This document shows positions 1 through 7,629 of a DNA stretch of 13,124 nt, piece by piece. Positions within the stretch are counted from its first letter, which is position 1. Each line of letters opens with the position of its first letter. The notes under the pieces are model-generated. The model ran no database searches. It saw nothing but the letters and a program-made list of their open reading frames with translations, and was not told where the DNA came from. The stretch lies in contig WLQO01000020.1 in NCBI GenBank assembly GCA_009698295.1, forward strand, positions 1 to 13,124, given 5' to 3'. The translations under genes were made by a program, and so were the position numbers. This stretch comes from Actinomycetota bacterium (GTDB lineage: Bacteria > Actinomycetota > Actinomycetes > Nanopelagicales > Nanopelagicaceae).

Positions 1-717
1 ATCATGTGTAATATTTTGCAGCGAGCCCAGATCTATGACAATGTAATCAAAATATCCGGCCGCATCCATCGCCCGTGTAGGAAATTCACTGATATTGCTC
101 TGAGTAATTTCAGCGACTGAAAGATTCTCTGAAATGTCGCGCCATTTATCTTCATCGGCAATTTTTCGCAGATCCAGAAGCGTTGCGATCGCCGAGGCCT
201 GAAAGTTGGCATCAATTAGCAAGGTCTTCTTTTCAAATAGCGATAACTCGTTCGCCAGATTTAGCGCCAAAGTAGTTGCCCCGGAGTTCTGTCCCGCCGA
301 ACCGATTGCAATTATCTTCGCCCTTAGATTTGGTCTACTTTGCAGCAGCGGTGCGCGCACCAGCGGCGAGCGGATATTTCCACGAATATAGGCCAAGAGA
401 TCTTCGGGATTTGTGGGACGTGTTGAGATTCCATCGAAATTACGAGCAGAACCTGCCGCATCGGCGAAACCAAAAAGAGAGATATTTGCTCGTGCGATCT
501 TCTTTAATTGCTCATCGCTAATTCCTGGTAAGTCAACAGAGTAGATAACCAAAATACTTTTCTTCTCATTTTCATTGAGACTGCCTTCAAGAGTTGAGAA
601 ATCTAGTGGTCTCGCGATCACATCCCAGCCGCTAGTAAAGAGAGCGCTGGAGACCATTCCTTCAAACTCGGCATCGGCGATCGCGGTAATGACGCTCGGT
701 TGTTCGAGATCATCCAT
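1..717 (-). CDS. CpaE/TadZ-like MinD/ParA-family ATPase, C-terminus beyond window
   Basis: I read 239 codons in an open frame from an ATG at 715-717 to the window edge, so the C-terminus is missing. The N-terminal ~130 residues resemble the atypical receiver-like domain of CpaE/TadZ proteins, without convincing phosphoacceptor residues. The ATPase-like part starts at about residue 133: a degenerate P-loop GQNSGATT (142-149), a LLIDANF strand with Asp169, and a Walker B-like strand YIVIDLG with Asp229. The Walker A lysine before the Thr pair is replaced by Ala147, and the signature lysine at the start of the deviant P-loop is also absent. CpaE/TadZ proteins localise the Tad/Flp pilus machine at the membrane and often have atypical nucleotide sites. 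The start overlaps the end of the SAF-domain gene by 8 bases, which implies translational coupling. Family assignment is fairly secure; the pilus role is inferred from the SAF neighbour. Confidence 0.8.
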   Translation of the reverse strand, partial: MDDLEQPSVITAIADAEFEGMVSSALFTSGWDVIARPLDFSTLEGSLNENEKKSILVIYSVDLPGISDEQLKKIARANISLFGFADAAGSARNFDGISTRPTNPEDLLAYIRGNIRSPLVRAPLLQSRPNLRAKIIAIGSAGQNSGATTLALNLANELSLFEKKTLLIDANFQASAIATLLDLRKIADEDKWRDISENLSVAEITQSNISEFPTRAMDAAGYFDYIVIDLGSLQNITHD

Positions 718-1309
718 TCGAACGGACTATTACCAATCTTCCCGATGCTGTTGCATCCAGAAGTGCAAAAATTGCGCTATTTTCGACAGATACCGTTAAA
801 GATATATCGCTACCGAAGTTTCCAGCTTTACGATTAATTGAATTTAAGTAGGCACCAGAAATAACTAACTCTGGGGATTTTGTCTTCTCCATACCCATAA
901 CTTCTGGAACCCAATAGATATTTATCGCCTCTCCTAGCGCGATATCTTCAGGAATATCGCTGCTGCGAATCGAAATAGGGACCTGCCCGGATTTCAGCTC
1001 ATTTGAAATATCACTGACTGAAGCGATGGAAATCAATTCACCTTTTTGGATTTGATGTAAAACATAAGTTCCAGCAACTGTTGCATTTAAAGATAGATAC
1101 TCACCGCTGGCATCCCCCAGCGCTACTTCGATTTTCGCTAGATCGCTCTCTTCAATCTGCGTGCCGGGAATTAAGGAGTTGCGAGCTACCCAGTAAGTAT
1201 CGCTTCGATTTCCAAGTGCCGTAAGGGCCATGGCAGAAATTACCGCCGCGGCAAATAGCGCAATTGCAATAACAAATCTTGTTTGTGCTGCTTTATCTGA
1301 TTTATTCAT
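710..1309 (-). CDS. SAF-domain membrane protein, CpaB/RcpC-like
   Basis: This 199-residue protein has a short charged N-terminus, one hydrophobic segment at about residues 11-32 (signal anchor), and then a SAF-like domain at about 39-98. The domain contains the typical pattern of a 'LIPGTQIEESDL' strand-turn followed by 'VAGTYVLHQIQKGELI'. The remaining ~100 residues are a beta-rich extracytoplasmic part without recognisable catalytic motifs. SAF-domain proteins of the CpaB/RcpC group are periplasmic or envelope components of Tad/Flp pili, and the CpaE/TadZ-like gene overlapping its 3' end supports that reading. In Actinobacteria many such proteins are annotated only as SAF domain-containing. 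The ATG at 1307-1309 has no clear Shine-Dalgarno sequence (upstream bases are pyrimidine/A rich). It is the first gene on this strand after an 82-base gap to a divergent gene, so a promoter probably lies in 1310-1391. Confidence 0.8.
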   Translation of the reverse strand: MNKSDKAAQTRFVIAIALFAAAVISAMALTALGNRSDTYWVARNSLIPGTQIEESDLAKIEVALGDASGEYLSLNATVAGTYVLHQIQKGELISIASVSDISNELKSGQVPISIRSSDIPEDIALGEAINIYWVPEVMGMEKTKSPELVISGAYLNSINRKAGNFGSDISLTVSVENSAIFALLDATASGRLVIVRSNG

Positions 1310-1391
1310 AATGAGGTACTAAATGTCATAACCAAAGATTTCCCAAAGCCTCATACACAGTCATTCTTTCGGATGAGAAAATCCCCTCCTT

Positions 1392-1973
1392 TTGGCGGAA
1401 GCGATCAGGTGTTTCACGGTTCAAAGTGCGCCAATGGAAACGAAATTTAAAGCAGGTACCCAAATTCGGACATTAGAGCTGATCTCTAGCAATGAAGATC
1501 CAGCGATGTGGAGCCATCCTCAATTAGATCTTTACTCGCTCTCAGAATTAGCAGCGGTTCGCAAGGTCGAGGAACTTCCTGTGCAACGCGCCAAGCTTTA
1601 CCTGGTGCCGAGCACCTTTGGCGAAGAGTTTGAGCCAGGTTTTGAGCCTGTACCAACTTCAGCCACTGAACTTCCAGAGCTCCATGCTTGGACTATGAAG
1701 TTTGCAATTAGCGTCATTGAAATTTGGGCTGGTCGGCGACAACCTGCCCAATTGATTTCCAAATGTCACAGACATATTTACATGAAGTTACTAAAACAAG
1801 TTGGAAGTCAGAAAGAGATTGGAAGAATTCGCAGCATTCGTCAATGTGAACCGTTAGATGGCATTTGTGAATCAACGATCACGGTTCGATTTGGCGACCG
1901 GCTGCGCGCGATGGTTATTCGCTTCGAAGGCGTCGATCAAAGATGGTTATGTACAGAATTGCGATTGATCTAA
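1392..1973 (+). CDS. Rv3235 family (DUF6459) protein
   Basis: This is the only plus-strand gene in the window (193 residues from TTG 1392; 179 from ATG 1434-1436). An in-frame stop at 1374-1376 excludes earlier starts; neither candidate has a good Shine-Dalgarno, so the start is uncertain. The N-terminal half is low in recognisable motifs. The second half carries what I recognise as the family core: a helix with 'AISVIEIWAGRRQPAQL' (about 104-120), then strands 'STITVRFGDRLRAMVIRFEG' and a C-terminal 'RWLCTELRLI'. Rv3235-type proteins are short, of unknown function, and are commonly found near secA in Actinobacteria. No transmembrane segment is obvious. It converges on secA: its TAA (1971-1973) shares bases with the secA TAG (1970-1972). 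Family call is from remembered sequence pattern and context. Confidence 0.72.
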   Translation: MAEAIRCFTVQSAPMETKFKAGTQIRTLELISSNEDPAMWSHPQLDLYSLSELAAVRKVEELPVQRAKLYLVPSTFGEEFEPGFEPVPTSATELPELHAWTMKFAISVIEIWAGRRQPAQLISKCHRHIYMKLLKQVGSQKEIGRIRSIRQCEPLDGICESTITVRFGDRLRAMVIRFEGVDQRWLCTELRLI

Positions 1974-4642
1974 GCGCCGCCGTGGCAACGCTTATATTTT
2001 TTACCAGAACCGCATGGGCAGGGACTATTTCTAGATACTTCACCCTTTGTGGCCACGCCTGATTCGTCACTGGCTGTGTATTGCAAGCCTGTTACATCAG
2101 ATGGCTTCTCGGAGATACCAGCAGCCTTTACTTGCGAACCATTGCCTTCAACGGTTACTTGTACGTTAAAGACAAGGCTGGCTAGTTCTTCTTTGATCCC
2201 ATCCATCATTGCAGAGAAGAGTTCATAACCTTCGCGTTGGTATTCAACCAATGGATCGCGTTGCGCCATTGCGCGGAGTCCGATTCCTTCTTGCAGATAG
2301 TCCATCTCATATAAATGTTCGCGCCATTTACGATCTAAGACTGAAAGTAAAACTTTACGCTCGAGCTCGCGCATTACATCTGTGCCGAGATCTGATTGGC
2401 GTTTTTCATAGGCTACGGTGGCATCTTCTAAAATCTGCGCAGTCAAATAATCAGAATCAAGTGCAGAACTGGAACCAACCTTTGCGATTAACTCCTCTGG
2501 AGTAAATGAGATTGGATAAACCAGTTTCAGGGCTTGCCATAAACGTTCTAGATCCCAGTCTTCACCAAAGCCTTGTGTGGTTTCGGCGTTTACGTAGGCG
2601 ACCAATGTATCGGCGACGAAGGTCTGGACTTGCGGTGAAATATCTTCACCTTCAAGTACTAAACGGCGTTCGCCGTAAATTACTTCACGTTGGCGGTTCA
2701 TAACATCGTCATATTTCAAAACATTTTTACGAATTTCAAAGTTTTGGGCTTCTACTTGGGTCTGTGCTGAGCGGATTGCGTTGCTGACCATCTTTGACTC
2801 AATTGGAGAATCATCTGGAAGTCCGGCAGCGGATAAGAATCGTTCAACTAACCCTGAATTGAAGCGACGCATTAACTCATCTTGAAGGGAGAGATAGAAG
2901 CGCGATTCACCGGGGTCGCCTTGGCGTCCAGAACGTCCACGTAGCTGATTATCGATACGGCGTGATTCGTGGCGTTCAGTTCCGAGTACATATAAACCAC
3001 CGAGTGCGACAACTTCTTCGTGGCCTTTCGCAACTGCCGCCTTTTGTTTAGCAATTTCATCTGGCCAAGCCGCTTCGTATTCTGTGGCGTTATCGACTGG
3101 GGAAAGTCCGCGACGTTGCAATTCAAAATCAGCCATAAATTCTGGGTTACCACCGAGCATGATGTCAGTTCCGCGACCGGCCATATTTGTTGCAACTGTT
3201 ACTGCTCCGCTAACACCTGCGCGTGCGATGATCGAAGCTTCACGTTCGTGATGTTTTGCGTTAAGAACTTCATGCGGAATCCCTGACTTTTTTAGGAGCG
3301 CAGAGAGTTCTTCAGATTTTTCAACTGAAACAGTACCGACCAGAACTGGTTGGCCTTTGCGGTGACGTTCAACAATATCTTTTGTCACAGCCATAAATTT
3401 GCCGAGTTCGGTTTTATAAACCAAATCTGCCTGATCGATACGTTGCATTGGTCGATTAGTTGGGATTGGTACAACGCCGAGCTTATAGATCTGATAAAAC
3501 TCAGATGCTTCTGTCATCGCTGTACCAGTCATACCTGAGATGGTCTTATAGAGACGGAAATAATTCTGCAAAGTTATCGTTGCGAGAGTCTGGTTTTCAT
3601 CCTTTATATCTATGCGCTCTTTCGCTTCGAGGGCTTGGTGCAACCCATCACTGTAGCGACGTCCGGCCAACATGCGGCCGGTGTGCTCATCCACGATAAG
3701 GAGCTCGCCATTCATCACGACATAATCCTTATCGCGCTTGAACAGCTCTTTGGCGCGTACCGAGTTATTTAAATAGCCGATTAAAGTGGTATTTGCTGCT
3801 TCATATAAGTTTTCAATTTTTAGAAGTTCTTCAACCTTTGACACACCATCTTCGAGAATTCCGATCGTCTTCTTCTTCTCGTCAACTTCGTAATGAGTAT
3901 CGCGCTGTAACTTATCTGCAATATTGGCAAATTCGACGTACCACTTGGTTGCTTTATCTGCGGGACCGCTGATGATCAAAGGTGTGCGCGCTTCATCAAT
4001 CAAAATAGAGTCAACTTCATCTACAACTGCGAAGAAGTGATCACGTTGCACGCAATCTTCTAGCGTCCACGCCATATTGTCACGAAGGTAGTCAAAGCCA
4101 AATTCATTATTTGTTCCATAAGTAATATCCGAGTTATATGCAGCGCGACGTTCGGCTGGAGTCATGCTATTTACGATCACTCCAACTGATAGGCCTAAGA
4201 AGCGATGTATGCGACCCATCCATTCGCTATCGCGTTCTGCTAAATAATCATTGACAGTAACGACGTGAACACCACGTCCAGCCAGTGCATTTAGATAAGA
4301 AGGAAGGGTCGCAACCAAAGTCTTTCCTTCACCAGTGCGCATTTCTGCGATGTTGCCGCGGTGTAGCGCCGCACCACCCATAATTTGTACGTCGTAATGG
4401 CGTTGCCCTAACGTGCGCTTTGCCGCTTCGCGAACTACAGCGAAGGCTTCGGGAAGCAGGTCATCGAGAGATTCTCCGGATGCGATCCGCGCTTTGAATT
4501 CATCAGTTTTTGCTCGCAGTGACAGATCGCTCAGCGCAGAGATGTTGGGCTCAAATGCATTGACTTGATCCACGATCTTGCTGAGGTCGCGAAGGATTTT
4601 TCCTTCGCCAGCTCGCATGATGCGATCAATAATCTTTGCCAT
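1970..4642 (-). CDS. secA: preprotein translocase subunit SecA (SecA1 type)
   Basis: SecA is the motor ATPase that pushes unfolded preproteins through the SecYEG channel; it acts in the cytoplasm and at the membrane. This copy has 890 residues, normal for the family. It shows Walker A MRTGEGKT (101-108), the DEVD Walker B (208-211) followed by the conserved 'DSILIDEARTPLIISG' segment, the 'TVSVEKSEELS' region of the second nucleotide-binding fold, and 'TNMAGRGTDIMLGG' (helicase motif V region). The C-terminus ends in the zinc/SecB-binding motif CPCGSGKKYKRCHG. That C-terminal motif and the full length argue for the housekeeping SecA1 rather than SecA2. The ATG at 4640-4642 is preceded by a strong Shine-Dalgarno. 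The gene starts 27 bases after the comF-like gene and is probably cotranscribed with it. Confidence 0.98.
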   Translation of the reverse strand: MAKIIDRIMRAGEGKILRDLSKIVDQVNAFEPNISALSDLSLRAKTDEFKARIASGESLDDLLPEAFAVVREAAKRTLGQRHYDVQIMGGAALHRGNIAEMRTGEGKTLVATLPSYLNALAGRGVHVVTVNDYLAERDSEWMGRIHRFLGLSVGVIVNSMTPAERRAAYNSDITYGTNNEFGFDYLRDNMAWTLEDCVQRDHFFAVVDEVDSILIDEARTPLIISGPADKATKWYVEFANIADKLQRDTHYEVDEKKKTIGILEDGVSKVEELLKIENLYEAANTTLIGYLNNSVRAKELFKRDKDYVVMNGELLIVDEHTGRMLAGRRYSDGLHQALEAKERIDIKDENQTLATITLQNYFRLYKTISGMTGTAMTEASEFYQIYKLGVVPIPTNRPMQRIDQADLVYKTELGKFMAVTKDIVERHRKGQPVLVGTVSVEKSEELSALLKKSGIPHEVLNAKHHEREASIIARAGVSGAVTVATNMAGRGTDIMLGGNPEFMADFELQRRGLSPVDNATEYEAAWPDEIAKQKAAVAKGHEEVVALGGLYVLGTERHESRRIDNQLRGRSGRQGDPGESRFYLSLQDELMRRFNSGLVERFLSAAGLPDDSPIESKMVSNAIRSAQTQVEAQNFEIRKNVLKYDDVMNRQREVIYGERRLVLEGEDISPQVQTFVADTLVAYVNAETTQGFGEDWDLERLWQALKLVYPISFTPEELIAKVGSSSALDSDYLTAQILEDATVAYEKRQSDLGTDVMRELERKVLLSVLDRKWREHLYEMDYLQEGIGLRAMAQRDPLVEYQREGYELFSAMMDGIKEELASLVFNVQVTVEGNGSQVKAAGISEKPSDVTGLQYTASDESGVATKGEVSRNSPCPCGSGKKYKRCHGGA

Positions 4643-4649
4643 TTATAAG

Positions 4650-4657
4650 CCCTTTCC
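4650..4657 (-). promoter_or_regulatory. ribosome binding site of secA
   Basis: On the minus strand GGAAAGGG sits 7 bases upstream of the secA ATG. It is one of the two clearest Shine-Dalgarno sequences in the window and fixes the secA start. It lies within the 27-base gap after the comF-like gene, which leaves no room for an hpf gene or a terminator. Confidence 0.8.
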
Positions 4658-4669
4658 AAAATCAATGCC

Positions 4670-5326
4670 CTAATCGTAAGGGTTAGCGACCGCGCCTGTT
4701 ACCGCGCCTAATACCTCAAAACCCGCGGAACGTAAGGCCCGTATAGCCTCAATCAGGGTCGCCCCTGTGGTTACTAGATCATCAACGATAATTAGTGGCC
4801 TGATATTCCCGAGAACTCCTGATTCTGGCAATTTAATGGATGTAGTAAAAGCCCCAGAAATATTGCTGGATCGTTGCTGTGAATTTAACTGGGATTGATC
4901 TTTAACTGCTCTTAAATGCTGCAAAATATCTAAAGATTTCACTGATTCTTCCCGTGCGACAGATTCGGTAATTTCTTGCATGAAATTACGACCTCGTTTT
5001 CTAGTGGCAGATTTTCGAGATGGAATCGGGATTAAGTCCCCTGAGCCATAACTCCTAATGAAATATCGCAGGGAATGAGCGGTTGCCTTTATCAGCAACT
5101 CATCGGCGGCGATTTGATTCGCTTCTTTTGCGCTTAACAAAACGCGGGAGGCTATAGGCGAATATCTAATTGCAGAAATGACTGGATAAGTTTTTCCTAA
5201 AACTTTCAAACCACGTTGGTAAATATGGGGATGCCATTTTTTCCGACAGGTAGAACATATAGATATTCCGAGTTGTGAACATCCAATACATCTTGATGGA
5301 AAAATTAATTCTGCCAGACTTTTCAT
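4670..5326 (-). CDS. ComF family phosphoribosyltransferase-like protein
   Basis: This 218-residue protein has the two parts of the ComF/GntX family. There is an N-terminal zinc-ribbon with CxxC pairs (Cys13, Cys16, Cys24, Cys27), and a type I phosphoribosyltransferase fold with the PRPP-binding loop 'VDDLVTTGAT' at about residues 181-190. The stretch 'LIPIPSRKSATRKRGRNF' (98-115) is also typical. In Bacillus and Haemophilus, ComF helps take up transforming DNA; the enzymatic activity and the role in Actinobacteria (Rv3242c-type genes) are not established. It lies 40 bases after mtrB and 27 bases before secA, as in mycobacteria and streptomycetes except that lpqB and hpf, the usual flanking genes, are not present here. 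The ATG at 5324-5326 has only a weak GAGA-type ribosome site. Confidence 0.9.
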   Translation of the reverse strand: MKSLAELIFPSRCIGCSQLGISICSTCRKKWHPHIYQRGLKVLGKTYPVISAIRYSPIASRVLLSAKEANQIAADELLIKATAHSLRYFIRSYGSGDLIPIPSRKSATRKRGRNFMQEITESVAREESVKSLDILQHLRAVKDQSQLNSQQRSSNISGAFTTSIKLPESGVLGNIRPLIIVDDLVTTGATLIEAIRALRSAGFEVLGAVTGAVANPYD

Positions 5327-5337
5327 GGCGAAATTCT

Positions 5338-5366
5338 CTAGCGCCCAATCTAAATTAAAGGGCTAG
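5338..5366 (-). repeat. imperfect inverted repeat between mtrB and comF-like gene
   Basis: On the minus strand, CTAGCCC (5360-5366) directly after the mtrB stop can pair with GGGCGCTAG (5338-5346). This gives a 5-bp stem, a one-base bulge, 2-3 further pairs and an AT-rich loop of about 12 bases. No U-run follows, so it is not a standard intrinsic terminator. It might attenuate transcription or protect an mRNA end at the mtrB/comF junction, or be chance. Confidence 0.35.
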
Positions 5367-6941
5367 TTATATCTTCTGGGGATAATCTTCCGGTTGTGGA
5401 CGTATCGGTCTGCCACTGATCTGCTCGCCAGCAATTCGGGGCAAGGTCAGAACAAAATTTGCACCTTCGCCGGGCATACCCCAAGCATCAAGTTCACCAT
5501 TGTGTAATCGCGCATCTTCAAGGGCAATTGACAGTCCGAGTCCAGTTCCACCGCGAACTCGTGCACGTGATGGATCTGCTCTCCAAAATCGATCAAAGAT
5601 TCGCGAGAGCGCTGATGGTTCTATGCCGGTTCCATAATCTCGAACTCCCACCGCAACTTCGGTACGAGTCGAGATCACCGATACGTTTATTGGTTTATCT
5701 TCAGCGTGATCAAGTGCGTTAGAGAGCAAATTACGCATGATTCGCTCGACACGCCTAATGTCGGCTTTAATCATTACATCTTCGGTCTCGTGGTCAATCG
5801 TTATCGCAATAACGTGATCATGCGCGCTGGCTCGAACATCTTCTATGCATCTTTCTATCAAGCGAATTAGATCGAAATCAACAGGTTCCAAAATAGCGAC
5901 TTCAGCATCAAAGCGACTTACTTCGAGAAGATCTTCCAATAACCTCTCAAATCGATCGAGTTGTGCGACCAGAAGTTCGGAACTTCGCGCAATAGTTGGA
6001 TCAAAACTCTCCTTTTGGCTGTAAATCACTTCAGATGCCATACGCAAAGTGGTTAAAGGGGTGCGAAGTTCATGCGAAACATCGGATACAAATCTTTGTT
6101 GCACTCGGGATAGATTCTCCAAACGCGAAATTTGTGATTCAAGAGAAAGGGCCATGTCATTAAAGGCGGTACCAAGCGTTGCGATTTCATCGGAGCTTTC
6201 CACCTTCATTCGCTGCGAGAAATCTCCTTGGGTGAATTTCTGGGCAATATTCGCCGCTTCGCGAACTGGTCTCACAACTTGTCGAACTACCAGCCAAGTG
6301 ATTAAGCCAATTAGGAAAATGAGTGCAAAGCCGGTTAACAGAAGCGCATTTTTGACGATCGAGAGCGTTCTGTTCTGGTTATTTAACGAATAAACCAGAT
6401 ACATCTCATAATTTCCAGATTTTGGAATGGCAATTTTACGACCTGCAATTAATACATTGGCATCGTCACGATCCTTATAGCGAACTTTGGCATATTGATA
6501 TTCGACTAAATCGCTAGATCGCACCCGCTCGCGGATTTCAGCAGGAAAGGATGAAATAACCAAACCATCCGTTGATGTGCTGTAATCGGGAGATTCTATA
6601 TTTAAGGAAAATTTGAATGGAGTGCCGAATCGATTTAAGAAAATAGATTTTCGATCTTGATTGAGGCTTACTTCAGTCGAGGAGATAATTACATCTTGCA
6701 CTGCCTTGGTAATAACTGAACTCTTAGCGCCTTCGATCAGCAAGAATTGATATTGCGCATTGAAAAATGAAGATCTAGCCTCAGCAAGAGAAGATTCTAG
6801 ATTTACCTGCCTTACGCCATCTGAAAGTTGCGAATAAAGCGCAGAGCCCGTCAGCCAGACAACGCCGAGTGATAAAAGAACTGTAGAGACAATAACTTTT
6901 GAGGCAAGTGAAGTACGTAGCCTGGTGGTTACACGGTTCAT
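5367..6941 (-). CDS. mtrB: sensor histidine kinase MtrB
   Basis: MtrB is the membrane sensor kinase that phosphorylates MtrA and links cell-envelope state to division and wall remodelling. From the chosen ATG (6939-6941) it has 524 residues. It has a transmembrane segment at about 15-37, an extracytoplasmic region to about 196, a second transmembrane segment at about 199-219, and a HAMP linker. The HisKA domain has phosphoacceptor His290 in 'SDVSHELRTPLTTLR'. The HATPase domain has an N box 'NLLSNALDHA', G1 'RDYGTGI', an F box 'IFDRFWRADPSRAR' and G2 'GGTGLGLSIA'. An in-frame TTG 12 codons upstream (6975-6977) would overlap mtrA by 35 bases; I prefer the ATG because it begins one base after the mtrA stop and has GGCGG 8 bases upstream. 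The lipoprotein gene lpqB, normally next, is missing. Confidence 0.95.
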   Translation of the reverse strand: MNRVTTRLRTSLASKVIVSTVLLSLGVVWLTGSALYSQLSDGVRQVNLESSLAEARSSFFNAQYQFLLIEGAKSSVITKAVQDVIISSTEVSLNQDRKSIFLNRFGTPFKFSLNIESPDYSTSTDGLVISSFPAEIRERVRSSDLVEYQYAKVRYKDRDDANVLIAGRKIAIPKSGNYEMYLVYSLNNQNRTLSIVKNALLLTGFALIFLIGLITWLVVRQVVRPVREAANIAQKFTQGDFSQRMKVESSDEIATLGTAFNDMALSLESQISRLENLSRVQQRFVSDVSHELRTPLTTLRMASEVIYSQKESFDPTIARSSELLVAQLDRFERLLEDLLEVSRFDAEVAILEPVDFDLIRLIERCIEDVRASAHDHVIAITIDHETEDVMIKADIRRVERIMRNLLSNALDHAEDKPINVSVISTRTEVAVGVRDYGTGIEPSALSRIFDRFWRADPSRARVRGGTGLGLSIALEDARLHNGELDAWGMPGEGANFVLTLPRIAGEQISGRPIRPQPEDYPQKI

Positions 6942-6942
6942 A

Positions 6943-7629
6943 TTAGGAACCGCCCAATACTCCAGCTTTATAGCCAACTCCGCGCACCGTCATCACGATT
7001 TCAGGATGCTCGGGATCATGTTCGACTTTAGAGCGTAAGCGTTGGACGTGGACATTTACTAAGCGGGTATCAGTTGAGTGTCGGTATCCCCAAACTTCAC
7101 CGAGCAAGGCATCTCGTGTAAATACTCGACCAGGTTCTTTCGCTAAAGCAACTAATAAATCGAACTCCAAACGAGTGAGTGCAATTTTCTTTCCGCCACG
7201 ACTTACCTCATGAGCAGTTACATCAATTGATAGATCGCCTATCGTAAGCAGTCCCAAGACATCAGCATTTGTGCGGCGTAAGCGAGTACGAATTCTTGCG
7301 ATTAATTCTGAAGGGTGCCGGAAGGGTTTAACCATGTAATCATCTGCGCCAGCTTCAAGGCCCCTAACAACATCATGAGTGTCGCCTTTAGCGCTTAACA
7401 TCACGATTGGAACCATAGATTCGGCACGAATTAATTTACAGACTTCAATTCCATCTAAACCAGGAAGCATTACATCTAGCAGCACAAGATCTGGCGGATT
7501 ATTTCTAAATACTTCCAGCACCTCATCACCGCGACTTACTAGATCCACGTCGATGCCGGCACCTGTTAATACGATGCCGAGCATCTCCGCAAGATCCTGG
7601 TCGTCATCGACGACCATTACTAAGGTCAT
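6943..7629 (-). CDS. mtrA: response regulator MtrA
   Basis: MtrA is an OmpR/PhoB-type transcription factor partnered with MtrB; it is essential in mycobacteria and controls cell-wall hydrolase, division and replication genes. The 228-residue protein has a receiver domain with the acidic cluster Asp8-Asp10, phosphoacceptor Asp52 in 'LVLLDVMLPG' and Lys101 in 'MVKPF'. A winged-helix DNA-binding domain at about 130-225 includes 'LTRLEFDLLVALAKEPG' and the recognition/wing region 'VNVHVQRLRSKVE' and 'TVRGVGYK'. The length and order match MtrA orthologues. Its ATG (7627-7629) shares one base with the ahcY stop in the arrangement TAATG, so translation should be coupled to ahcY; the tmk gene found between them in mycobacteria is absent. 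mtrB starts one base after its stop. Confidence 0.96.
   Translation of the reverse strand: MTLVMVVDDDQDLAEMLGIVLTGAGIDVDLVSRGDEVLEVFRNNPPDLVLLDVMLPGLDGIEVCKLIRAESMVPIVMLSAKGDTHDVVRGLEAGADDYMVKPFRHPSELIARIRTRLRRTNADVLGLLTIGDLSIDVTAHEVSRGGKKIALTRLEFDLLVALAKEPGRVFTRDALLGEVWGYRHSTDTRLVNVHVQRLRSKVEHDPEHPEIVMTVRGVGYKAGVLGGS

Noticed and set aside
2872..3195. A 107-residue minus-strand frame within secA
   Set aside because: It overlaps the conserved helicase motif region of secA in another frame, with low-quality composition and no ribosome site.
6943..6977. mtrB starting at TTG 6975-6977 with a 35-base overlap into mtrA
   Set aside because: The ATG at 6939-6941, one base after the mtrA stop, has a better ribosome-site spacing; the 12 extra residues read through mtrA coding sequence and add no recognisable motif.
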